This document shows, one piece after another, positions 21,531 through 31,991 of a stretch of DNA of 64,000 nucleotides. A model generated the notes under the pieces. It ran no database searches and was not told the origin of the DNA. It worked only from the letters and a program-made list of their open reading frames with translations. The translations under genes were made by a program, and so were the position numbers. Location: positions 819,451,001 to 819,515,000 of the forward strand of contig CM057459.1 in assembly GCA_016271365.2 (NCBI GenBank), given 5' to 3'. The stretch is from Neoceratodus forsteri (taxonomy: Eukaryota > Chordata > Ceratodontiformes > Ceratodontidae). The stretch's first letter is position 1. Each line of letters opens with the position of its first letter.

Positions 21531-23160
21531 TACCATCAGCTGTCCAAACATCTAGAGAACTATGGGATGTTGTCCATTGATCAACATGGCTTTAGAAAGG
21601 GATTCAGCATGACCACGGCACTAGCAAAATTCTCAGACAATGTACTCAGGGAAGCTGATAGGGGTAATCTTACAGGGGCTATCTTCATAGACTTATCAAA
21701 AGCTTTTGACGTGGTTGATCATGGGATTCTGCTCAATGAATTGACTAACCTTGAGCTCCCCTTTTATTGTTCAAGCTGGTTTCATAGCTTTCTTGTAAAC
21801 AGAACTCAAATGGTCTATGTTGGGGGTGTACTCTCTAACCCCATGTCAGTTCATACGGGAGTCCCCCAATGGTCTATATTGGGTCCCCTTTTAAACTCTC
21901 TTTCTGTTAACCCTCTTCTCTCTGAACCATACACTTGTAAAAGAATTATGTATTCAGATGACCTGATTGTATACCACAGTGAAAATACACTCTCCAAGCT
22001 GTCTCACACCTTGAATAGGGATTTCTTCTCAGCTGCCCACTGGTTAACCAATCAAAAGCTCATTGTTAATGCTAAAAAAACTAAGTGCATGCTGTTTGGG
22101 TCTAAACATAGGCTAACAATGTGCTCTTCCATGTAAAACAAAACTCCTTCAACATTAGGTCCCTGGATGGATCCCTACTGAAACAAGTGACTGAATTTAA
22201 ATATTTTGGTGTCACTCTTGATCCATCTCTTTCTTTTGCTTTCCACATTGGCTTGGTGGTCAAGAAAGTAAACCAATGCCTTGGGGTGTGCTTCCATCTT
22301 AAACACCTCAAGCCCCTTCAAGCCAGACTAGCCGTGGGGAAGGAAACTCTCCTAGCCATTCTAGAATACTGCTCTCCAATTATATCGCTTGCTTTTTCCC
22401 CACTCCTCGGTCAGTTGTATATGGCCTACAACAACATTTGTAGATTTGTTCTCCAAGTCCCCTTCCATACTCACCATTGTCAATTGTATCAGCCTGTTGG
22501 TTGGCTCTCTCCCCAGAACCTTAGGAAGCTACTGTTTGGCTTATTTACCTATAAGATTCTGCAATCAGGAATTAAATCCTGGCTGTCGGGTCTGTTGCCT
22601 TTTAAAACAAATAGGTGAGAATTACGGTCATCCACTAGTTGCCTCCTAGAAAGTCCTAGGCTTCTCACTGACATGGGTCACAAAGCATTTTCCTATGCAG
22701 TTTCCAAACTGAGGAACTCCATCCCGGACAATCTGCATACACTAGTCTTTCCAATCACTGTCAAAAAGTACTTTTTGGAAGCCTTATCAGCAAAGGCCCA
22801 ATGTAACTTCCTAACATAATGCCTGGGTGGTGTTACTTCTGGGTTCTACCTTAAACTACTTTATCCTTTTGCAGACAAATGAATCCAACTTACTGCTCAT
22901 AGGTATAACTATGTATGCTATTTATTGTCAAGTTTTTCTGTTCCTTGTTTTTTTTCTTTTTCTTGCTTTTTTGTGTGTGTACTACATTATTTTTACCATG
23001 TACCATCCATATGTTTCACATCCTACTGACTGTAACTGCTATCCTTTGTACCTTGTACCATCTGTAATATTGCTTTAACTGTAATGATTGTGTCCATGTG
23101 CCATGTAGATGGCCCAGGTTGTGCAAGAAAGAGGTCCCTGGGACCAGTGTACTTACCTGG

Positions 23161-23162
23161 TA

Positions 23163-23226
<64 letters not shown>

Positions 23227-23228
23227 AA
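23161..23228. repeat. (AAAG)n microsatellite at the LINE D tail
   Basis: About 17 AAAG units directly after the LINE 3' end, so probably grown from its tail. Confidence 0.95.
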
Positions 23229-23664
23229 AGATCCACAGCAAACTTCAATAAATCCAGGACAGTAACCAAGAAGGAGCAATGCCCTGAAGTAGCACAAGAT
23301 CCAATCCTGTACCTCACTATGCACATATTACACCATCAGACCACTTTTGGTACCAAAAGCTTGTATGCAGTTCTAGCTAGGTGTAATTTCCCTGTTGGTC
23401 GTATAAAATGGGTAACACTTTGTAATGAAGCCAGTGTTCCAAAAGACTAATGTAGCTGCAAACATTCACATTTTAAATTGCATTTCTTTTGAATCTGTAA
23501 TATTTTTTGTACAGTAGTTTTTTGTTATTCCCCACCCATACAATAATTCATAAATTAAGCAGTGCAGGTGGCTCTGTGTTTTATTTTACTTACAATAACT
23601 CTAGATTACCAGCTCTACATAAGTATGTTTCTATACAAATCCACCTTGAGTATTTTTGCATTTT

Positions 23665-26027
23665 TTATTGAAACATTTAGTAACCGGGAAGGACACACAG
23701 ATCCAGGACTCGTTTCCAGGTGCGACCTGAGGACAGGGGTACAGGATTTTAAAACATGAGGAGGTACATGGATAATTACCCATAGAATACATATATACAA
23801 ATGAATGCATAAAAGCCATATGCATTTGGCTAGAAAGGCTGCATTTCATAGGAAAACATTTTTACAAAAGGATACATACAAAACACTAGCTGCAGAAGGT
23901 TTAGTCTGGAAGAGATGAACTTAATACAAGTTGATACAGTGCAATTAATTACATACTGTATAGTACACTGGTATGAAATGATTAGATATTAGGAGATTTA
24001 ATGCTTCAGGGAAGAGTGGCCAGACTTTGTGCATTGGTTTGCCTTCTGGAGGGAGGAGTGGGAGGTCAGTAGTTGAGACTGGGAAGCTAAGAATCAGTTG
24101 CAGGTGGTGGGTGGGAGCATGTGAAGTTGTTGTCTGATTGAGTTGTGCAAGGGTGAGTTTCTCAGGAGAGGAGATAGTTTGTTCCAGAGGAACAGAAGTC
24201 TGCAAGTGAAGGCAGATTTGCCAGCGGTCGAGGATGGTTTGGGCAGAATGAAGGAGCAGGAATCCCTTGATTGGAGAATGTAAGGTGATGGGATCACAGG
24301 ATATAACCTCTCTGAGAGATAGGGAGGTAGCAGGTTAAACCACTATTTGGATAGTACCAAGACAGTGTGGGTATAACGGTGGTGGAACAAGGGTGCAATA
24401 ACGAGGGTGGAGACGAGAGTGCAATGGTGGGTTCTGAGAGTGGAACTTGTGGCAAAACTGCAGAAGGTGTTTAGGAGGGAGTCCCACCTTGCTGAGGCAG
24501 ATGCTGCAGCTGTGCTATATACTACATCAGTGTAGTCAAAAAAGGTGTGATCATTTTTGTCAGTAAGTCATGTCTCACAGGTAATAGGAGGGAATCTGTG
24601 TTTCTATATAATATACCAAGATTAAAGTGGCGCTTCGATGTGATGACTTCTTTGTTGGTTGAGAAGTTTAAGTGGGGGTCAAGCCATACTCCCAGATACT
24701 TATAAGATGAGACAGCACTAAGTGGAGTCCCATCCAGGGATGTTATGGCAGGGGGAATGGGCACTGTAGACATTTTTTCACAGTCCTGAAGGTCATAGAA
24801 ACTGTCTTGGAGGTATTGATTTTGAGATGGTTTGCCTGGAACTAGGACTGCATGTTATGGAAGTCTTGTTGTGGCAGGGATTACAAATCATTTAGAACTT
24901 GCCTGGATGCAAAGAGGATAGTAACATCGGCGTGCATCTGTATATGGGATTTTGAGCAAACAGTGGGGAAGTCATCTATAAATAAGGACAACAGGATGGA
25001 CCAAGTAGCAAACCTTGGGGCATACCTGTGAGTATGGGGATTAAGGAGGAGGTGGAATTAGCTATCCTGCCATATTTCAGCCTGTTACCCAGGAAAGATT
25101 TGAACCATTGAACTGTAGGGGCTAAGCCAGCTGCTTTGAGTTTATTAAGAAGCATGGGGTAGGAGACTGAATCAAAGACCTTGGCCAGGTCTACAAAAAC
25201 TGCAGTAGTTTGATGGCCTTGGTCTAAGGCAGAGTGGATTTGAACTGTGACTTGTAGCAGGGAGGATGTTGTGGAGTTGTGCTATCTGAAGCTCAACTGG
25301 TAAAGTGAAAGAAACTCAGAAGCCGTGAGGAACTCGGACAGCCTGGATTGGACTAAAGCTTCTTGTAATTTGATGAGGGCTGGGAGGAGGGAGATCAGTT
25401 GGTAATTTTCTGATACTGAGGTGTCGCCACCTTTATGGAGGGAAATTATGCAAACCATCTTCCAGGCTTGAGGGACGATTTCCCAAGGAGAAAGACAGCT
25501 TTAGTATTAATGCAAGTGTGAAGCAACTGCTGATGCTGATATGTACAGATGTTTAGGATGAATCCCGTCTGGGCTGGATTGAGAGATGTTTAGGGAGAAG
25601 ACAGCATTCAGGACCTCCTGCTCAGAGGTTGGAGTGAGAAGGAAGGTGTTGTGAAATTAATTTTTGGAGGCTTCCTGTGCTCTTTGCAAGGGTGTGGGGG
25701 ATTGTTGGGGAGAGCACAAGTGGTGAAGAATTTGTTTTGGGTTTCAGCTATGCTTACAGAGTCAGTGATTGGTAGGCCATTTTGCCTGAGGGCAGGTGTG
25801 TTAGCTTGAGAAGGGGGGTCGAAGACTGAATGGACCTCCTTCCAGAAGGAGAATGGCTGTGCAGTATGCAGGTGTGACCTGAAGTAATCAACTTTAGCTT
25901 GCCTTATGGCCATAGTACATGCATTTCTGAGAGTGCAGAAGGCTTGCCTGGCTTGGGAGGTCTCTGAAAATTTAAAATGAGACCAGGCCTTGTCTTGGGC
26001 CTTGAATAGGGCAATAATTGGAGCCAA
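23665..26027 (-). mobile_element. LINE family C, minus strand, degraded
   Basis: The 3' end lies at 23,665 (minus: CCCGGTTACTAAATGTTTCA, then ATAAA). Going up the minus strand: a C-terminal region (LLFLWNKLSPLLRNS, about 24,180); SYKYLGVWLDPHLNFS (24,520-24,770); GMPQGLLLGP, matching the GVPQGS box (about 25,000); VFVDLAKVFDSVSYPMLLN (about 25,160-25,200); and a linker ORF (26,027 to 25,608) with KVDYFRSHL and NKFFT. It is 5'-truncated near 26,030, next to an ATAATT-rich run. Many stops and frameshifts mark an old copy. Confidence 0.75.
24522..26027 (-). pseudogene. LINE family C ORF2, linker and RT, broken
   Basis: A reverse-transcriptase pseudogene. The longest open pieces are 26,027-25,608 (linker before the RT) and 24,773-24,522 (after the RT palm, with the KYLGVWLD motif). 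The palm between them is readable only by changing frames. The fingers read LISLLPALIKLQE (the YRPISLL box) and the A motif reads AKVFDSV with Asp kept. No intact YADD could be placed with confidence. Confidence 0.68.
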
Positions 26028-27052
26028 TAATTATAATTATAATTATAAGTATAATCATGACTCATACATTTCTCAGCTAAGGTGATCATTTCATGGCTAT
26101 TCTGTGTAAAACCACACAATAATATGTTTTCAGGTAGGGAGCTCTAAGTCCCACTTTAGTCTACAGTCAAGACAATACGTGATATGCAGTTTAGTGCAAT
26201 ATACTTCTAGGCATTTTATGAGGTAACAACTGTAAACACTGTAATAGCCATGTGAAGTATATACATTTTTCTTGCATTGGAGACATTAACTTGGCCAAAG
26301 TGCATTCAAAGTGACTCATGGAATTAAATTAATTTCCACTGCAAGCAATCTACTACCAAAACACACAGTGGTGTTTTGTGCCACCAAGTAATATAATTGT
26401 TTAAAGTACTTATGTAACCAGCCTCTCTCTACACCCAGCTTGAGGCCGGTAAATAGAGAGCACTCGAAGGGTTAAGACTGACTCTGAGAATTGTTCTCTA
26501 GTGGGACTGGAGACAGGGTGTCTGGATGTTGTGTTTTGAGCTTCTTGACTCAGCCAGCAGTATGAAGTTCAGGCTTGGATATTCGTGGTCTTGTACTTCC
26601 TCCCTTTACACTGTAAGAGAGGAAAGCAAGCTGTGAGTCTATGTTAGACTGGAAAGAGCGGAAATGACCAGCAGCACAGTCCAGCTGTCTGGGTTGTGAC
26701 TGAGCTAGGAGGGAGCTGTGGACTGAGGTATGTTGACAGGGTCCTAGGACCAGGTGGCACTAGACACCTCCAGACAGCTCTCTAGAGACCAAAAACAGAG
26801 TCAGGGTTTTAATGTGAAGGACAACCCCATAGCACCAACTATCAGTAGACAGACAACAGCAGCCATGTCTCAAGAAGCAAGAAGATGGAGACCCAATGGC
26901 ACAAAAGGGAGTTTTGCAGGGCCACTCCTTAAGGGAAGTCACCAGGATCTATGAAGATATACTCCCACCATTAGTACATTTAAGAGAGCACATTTGTAAA
27001 TAAACTTTCACCATGGGTCATAATCTGTAAGACACTCTGAATCTTTACACAC

Positions 27053-27107
27053 TGGGTTATGTCCACCTGGTAGCCTGATGATGCACATGTGACTTCAAAG
27101 GTGAAAT
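27053..27107 (+). repeat. Dispersed 55-bp motif, copy 1
   Basis: It begins TGGGTTATGTCCACCTGG and ends GTGACTTCAAAGGTGAAAT. It matches the reverse complement of 30,079-30,133 with about five mismatches. Weaker similarity extends about 20 bp to the left (AATCTTTACACAC versus AATCCTTAAAAAA). The element type is unknown; it could be part of a SINE or an MITE. Confidence 0.7.
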
Positions 27108-28125
27108 ACATTCCACCATGTGCATCTGACTAGGCTGTAGCACAGTATCCTAGTTCCTGCTTCTCAGCATTTTATTTCTAAAAAGGTTTAAGAAAAATCC
27201 CAAGATAACCATTTCTTCTTAATTATTGTATGGTAAGGATGATAGGAAACTATCATTATTGTTATTGAACTGCTGGCATTGGTCATGAAAACTTCTGTTC
27301 TTTCAAAATCTCCTTCATGTTGATGGTAGATATGTGGCCCACTTGTTCTTGTCCTTCCCCAGGCTCTTACTATCCTCTTTAGATTTCAGGATTTTTTCCT
27401 GCCCTTCACCAAACAGCTCACCCCTTTGAACTGTACCTTCTAGAGCACTACTTTTGACTCCATGTCTGACTCCCAAAATTTTAACCACAGTGTTCTGTGT
27501 GCCCATTTGATATGGCTGCCACTGTGGCATTTATTTTGAGGCAGTTCACGGACATGTTCACAAGATATTTTGTGGATTGCATTGATTGTTATATTAGCTA
27601 CGCTTCTGTGAACTTCTGATTGAGTGTCATGTGTACATTTTGCATCTATGCTAACCATGCCAGTATGGTATATAGCTGTTGTGGCTGCTCGCACCCTTTA
27701 GCTGGCTAGTCTGTAGCTCTTTTTGAGCATTTCCTTATTGTTACAGTCAGCTGGATTCTTGAGGGCAGTAGCTGCCTCACAAGGCAGTAGAACTTTCTTG
27801 CTAAGTGAGTTGATTTATGGGTAAAGCACTGGCGTGCTGCACATTTTAAGTGTTTCCTTCTGCAGAGGATACATCGTATCCTAGAACTTACTCTCTTGGA
27901 TTCTAGATGGCTCTGTTTCTTCTCACTCCTTTTTCATTTCTTCATCGATTGACTAGCAGACTGGAAAGGTGTCAGTGGTCTTGACCTAGGGGTGCAACAA
28001 AGGAACCAGTTTGGTTTCACTTGGGGGGAGGGGCTCAAATCCACTGTAGTTTTGATGGTTCTGACAAGGTCTGATAACTTGTTGGGAAAACACATTTTTA
28101 GTTGTGAGAGTTTGTGGGTCCTGCT

Positions 28126-28450
28126 TTATGTCAGATTCCTCATCTGCCTGGTTGCTTGACTCATATGCTGAGTCTTCTTTGTTTTCTGCAGGTTGTGGTT
28201 TGCTAGGTTGCAGTGTGGATGGGGCAGAGTTGAAGCTGGTTCTGGGACTGGTGGGATGTGTGTATTGGCTATCTCTGCTTGCTTCTCCATCATAACCACC
28301 ATGAATTGTAGTTGTGTCTGCATTAGTGCTGGGGTAGCCTGTTGATTTTGCAGAAATAGTGATATGGTGTATGGCACCTCCCTTGGGGGGGCCTTCTTAG
28401 GTGGAGTATCTGTCTTGGTGTTAGATTTGTTGGTAGGCTTGACTGCTGTC
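28126..28450 (-). CDS. Unrecognised Gln/Pro-rich coding-like fragment
   Basis: The minus strand reads about 100 codons with coding-like composition: TPPKKAPPREVPYTI, QATPALMQTQLQFMVVMMEK, and a Pro-rich stretch, to a stop at 28,126. It resembles linker regions of gag-like or Myb-like transposon proteins in composition only. No domain is recognised, and the upstream frame is broken by a TAG near 28,470. It may be a remnant of an unidentified element. Confidence 0.25.
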
Positions 28451-28979
28451 TCTTGGGATAACCATTAGACTCCTAATTGCTCTTGATACTGCTGGAAAAA
28501 TCTAACATGTCTTCCAAGGAGCATGTGGGCCACACAGCAGTCTACTTTGTGATGGCAACAGTGGGATGCTGCAAATATAGCACTTCTTTGCCTTCACCAT
28601 GATGCCTGCAAACAAGGACCCATAATAGTAGATAGTTGGCATATTGGTGCTGTTTATAATTATCATATGTATCACATGTGTATAGTGTGTTAGTAGAGGG
28701 GTTCCTGATGAGTATGGTGATTGTTAAGAGAACAAACTCCGTAGTATTGTGCCACTATGCCTACAACATCCAATAGCATGTGTACTGATATACATATAGG
28801 AATTAGTTAGTATAAAAGTGAAAATGGCCCTTGGAAGTAATACAAGATTAGGTCACTTCCTGGCCTCAGGCGAGCATACTGAGCCTACTTTTCTCTAAAT
28901 GACTGTACGAAGTTACATGAAAATGGATAACTTCATGACCTCATGATTCCAGCTTGAGCCTGCCTTGCCCAATATGACT

Positions 28980-29012
28980 ACTTGAAGTGATATAAGTAGG
29001 GTCACTTCAAGT
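28980..29012. repeat. Short perfect inverted repeat
   Basis: The 11-bp arms ACTTGAAGTGA and TCACTTCAAGT surround an 11-base loop. Confidence 0.8.
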
Positions 29013-30078
29013 GGCTGGGAAGAAATAGAATGCTTAAAATGGCTGGCAGAAGTGATACTGGTCATGCCACTTATGTGGCCATGAGACATTAGTGGCTGAT
29101 AAGTGCAAGAGAAAAGCCCCTTGCCGCAGGTAAGCCAGCTGTCATCTATAGTGGTTCACAGGTCAGAATGATGGCAGTGATGCTGCTGGTGTGCCTCATT
29201 GAGAGTTGTGGCTGATGTTGCATAATAATGTGGATATGTCTGTAGTAAGATGGCAACCACTGCTTATGTGCCTGCTCTGACAGAACTGCTTTGTGATGTA
29301 ATTGATTTCATCATCACGGCATCAGTGTACAGGTACACAGGTACATAAGGAGGGCATGACCAATGCCCAGATGAGCTGGCGGAGGGTGAGCATGCTCATA
29401 ATGGCAGCTGCCTCCAACACCAAGCAGAATTAGTAGCTCAACAGTGTGACAGAGTCCGCTGCCTGACTGAGTCACCTCCTCCCTGCCCCTACTGTGAACC
29501 GTTTTGCAGGGAGTAGGAGCAAGTGAACCTGAAGGTACTAGCAGGGCCTTCAGACAACTGCTGTGTGTGCACATTTTCCACTGAATACAGTGAGTACCCT
29601 GCTGCCAGCGGGAGTGCACCACTAAGTGTAGACATGGTGTGCTGTATGTGACCACTATAGTAGGGGTCTCATGTATGCATAGGCATGCACCCGACTCCTC
29701 TGGAAGTGGAAGCAGGTGGGGCTGAACATCAACGTACCAGATCACAGCAGATTTTAAATTACTATGCAGCATGTTCATGAATCAGATTTAAAAGCACAAA
29801 CACATTTGAAAAAAAAATCATGTTTAGACTTGAGGCAGCAGATCTGAGTCTAGTCCTGGAAAAGGACAAAATACTGTCCAAACATGAATATAGTGATTTC
29901 ATAGATATAAAAGGCCTGTCATTAGCTTGAACTGGTTAGTCAGAAAACCTTAAGTAGAAATGGTTACCTAGGGATTTCTATTAAACTTTTTTTAGAAGTA
30001 AAACAATGAGGAGCAAAAGCTCTGATACTATGCTGCAGCTTATGTTTCTGGGATGGGTCAGAGCTTAAGATGGGTTGG

Positions 30079-30133
30079 ATTTCACCTTTGAAGTCACATG
30101 CACATCATCAGCCTATCAGATGGACATAACCCA
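30079..30133 (-). repeat. Dispersed 55-bp motif, copy 2 (inverted)
   Basis: Reverse complement of the motif at 27,053-27,107, including CACCTTTGAAGTCACATG and TGGACATAACCCA. Confidence 0.7.
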
Positions 30134-30794
30134 TTTTTTAAGGATTTGCACTGCCTCATAGATACTCCCATAATCACCTTTACCAGGTAAGTAACTTACC
30201 ATTAATGATGTGCTGTGAGTGCGAAAGAAAAGGCTGGGCATTTAGATATAGTGTGTAACACCATGGGGAAGTGCACTGAATTCATGGCTGTCAGGTGGAT
30301 AGAGCCTGAGTAGAGTTTGGGTTGTGAAGTCTCTAGGATGGTGCTGGGCATGGGAGCCTGTTCTTTTGGGCTGTATGGCTATCAGTGACTTTGATGGAAG
30401 GGAGGCATGCATAGCTAGATCAACTAGCATAAACTAAGGAACAGATCATAGTCTGATTTCTCTTTCCAAAATGTGAATGCCTCTTTCTAGCAAGTAATCG
30501 AGCACATGCATTTTTGCCACCATGGTAGTGTTCACCCTGCCTGGGGGGTATGCCATCACACACAGGTCTTAGGATCACCAGGATTCAAGGGACCCTTTAC
30601 TTGGGAGCTAGGGAACAGAAAAATTGCAATATAAATGATAATGGGATGGGAAGTAAATTGTGATTATGTAGCAGTAGTAGCAGTAAAAAATGTTATTCAT
30701 AAGAATGAATCAGCAGCTCAGCTGAGTTTAAAAGACTCATTTCCAGTGAGATCTGTATAGGAGCATAATTACATTAGTTGCTTAACATATAGGG

Positions 30795-30948
30795 ACAATC
30801 AGAAAACATTATAATCAATCATACAGATAATTTGATAATTTATAATTATAAATATATGCTATAAATACACTACAATCAGAAAACATTATAATCAATTATA
30901 CAGATAATTTGATAATTTATAATTATAAATATATGCTATAAATACACT
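30795..30948. repeat. 77-bp tandem duplication
   Basis: Two adjacent copies (30,795-30,871 and 30,872-30,948) of an AT-rich unit starting ACAATCAGAAAACATTATAA. They are nearly identical (for example CAATCATACAG versus CAATTATACAG), so the duplication is recent. Confidence 0.95.
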
Positions 30949-31019
30949 ATAGATAAATACTCAACAGACCTTTTATTATAATCAAATCAAATATCCCATT
31001 TAGTCAACTCACTTAACTT

Positions 31020-31480
31020 ATTTAATTCTTCCCTTACTAAACCAATTTTTTATCTGTCCTACATGTTTTCTTCCATCCTGGATCCTAATTTCAGCTGGCA
31101 ATGTATTCCATGATTATAGCAGAAGCAGAAGTGTATTTGGATCAAAGGAAGGATTTCCTGGAACAGCTATGGGTATAATGAAGTTGACCGAGTATGGGAA
31201 GTTTAAGCCTGCTTCAGTGTGTGGGTATTGTGACTTGTGCCGGGCGTAGGAAGTTTTAGTGTACTGAAGTGATGGAGGGATGATGAGACATGGAAATGCA
31301 ATGACAAATTGGAATAAAGTAAATGGTGAGGGTAATGCCCTTAAATGCTGTGTGACACTGTGGACAGCATATAAAAACATTCCACTTGATCCTAGATTCA
31401 TGTGTGGATCTCAATTTATGTGCAAGTCTCACAGTTAATGGTGCACCAAGAATGTGCATTGGGTTGCCCCTGGTTGCCAT
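31020..31480 (-). mobile_element. Probable LINE C-terminal remnant, minus strand
   Basis: The minus strand reads SRIKWNVFICCPQCHTAFKG, later a WN(T)LPAEIRIQDGR-like string (about 31,090-31,130) and a Lys-rich end. This resembles the terminal part of a non-LTR ORF2, but frames change repeatedly. The family is not identifiable and the call is tentative. Confidence 0.35.
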
Positions 31481-31991
31481 TTACCCTTACCCAAGGTGGA
31501 AAGGTAAAGGGATGGTACAGGGTTTCATGTTGTAAGGCATGAGCTCCTCTGGACAAGAGATGCCACTATATACATGAGATGCGGGGGGGTGGGGGAAGTG
31601 CCTGGACTTTACACTTAGTAACCACCATAAGTCAAGTTTTCAAATACACATTAATAGCCAACCAAATTCACCCTCATTCTCAATAAACTACCCACATACT
31701 GTGAGTTGCTAATACTTTCTACTCTGCCCATTTAGAAATTCAGAAACCTTTAAAAACAGTTCAACCACTTGTGCCAAGCCCCTTCTTGTTGTACTCCTCA
31801 TCACAAAGTCCCTCATCCTTCTTCTTCCTTTTTGTTCCCCCAATCTTTCCAAATGACACACTCAAAATATCCATTATCTTGACCCCTGGTAAAAGAGCAG
31901 CTCGTATTACTTGAACCCAGTGCTTATACTTACTGCTGTCCCTTTCATTGTTGCATCTGTCATTGCTCTCCTGAACCTCTCCTTGCTCTAC

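Larger units (their letters stand above)
19563..22815 (+). pseudogene. LINE family D ORF2 (endonuclease end and reverse transcriptase), broken
   Basis: The polyprotein that nicks target DNA and reverse-transcribes the LINE RNA. Visible parts: endonuclease end (LLDWILTN, about 19,765); linker ending LSDKFSTLE before the SINE; SAGSDGLSPKFLKLAA (about 20,760); after the CR1 insert, DQHGFRKGFSMTTAL, LTGAIFIDLSKAFDVVDHG, GVPQWSILGPL (for GVPQGS) and the catalytic box as YSDD instead of YADD (about 21,950); then TEFKYFGVTLD and a C-terminal region ending KAQCNFLT near 22,818. A stop at about 22,136 and several frameshifts separate the pieces. The altered YADD and PQG motifs suggest long decay. Confidence 0.78.
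19560..23160 (+). mobile_element. LINE family D (CR1/L2-like), with two nested insertions
   Basis: A plus-strand LINE truncated inside the endonuclease domain. It ends near ACTTACCTGGTAAAG, followed by (AAAG)n. Coding pieces appear in order: endonuclease end (LLDWILTNKED), linker, RT palm and C-terminal domain. It is interrupted by a SINE (20,425-20,620) and a CR1 fragment (20,992-21,530). Subtracting the CR1 with one TACCAT copy rejoins the RT frame (KVIYHQLS). Confidence 0.82.
26030..30780. other. Largely unclassified sequence
   Basis: No protein domain was recognised. It contains a 55-bp dispersed motif at 27,053 (inverted partner at 30,079), a short perfect hairpin at 28,980-29,012, and a Gln/Pro-rich minus-strand open stretch at 28,126-28,450. 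The stretch 29,314-29,778 (minus) is open but looks like composition rather than a gene. Confidence 0.45.

Noticed and set aside
26414..27050. Solo LTR (starts TGTAACC, AATAAA near 27,000, ends in ACACA)
   Set aside because: No matching target duplication and no second copy in the window; the TG...CA ends may be coincidence.
29314..29778. 154-codon minus-strand open frame
   Set aside because: No domain, irregular composition and no neighbouring element supporting it.
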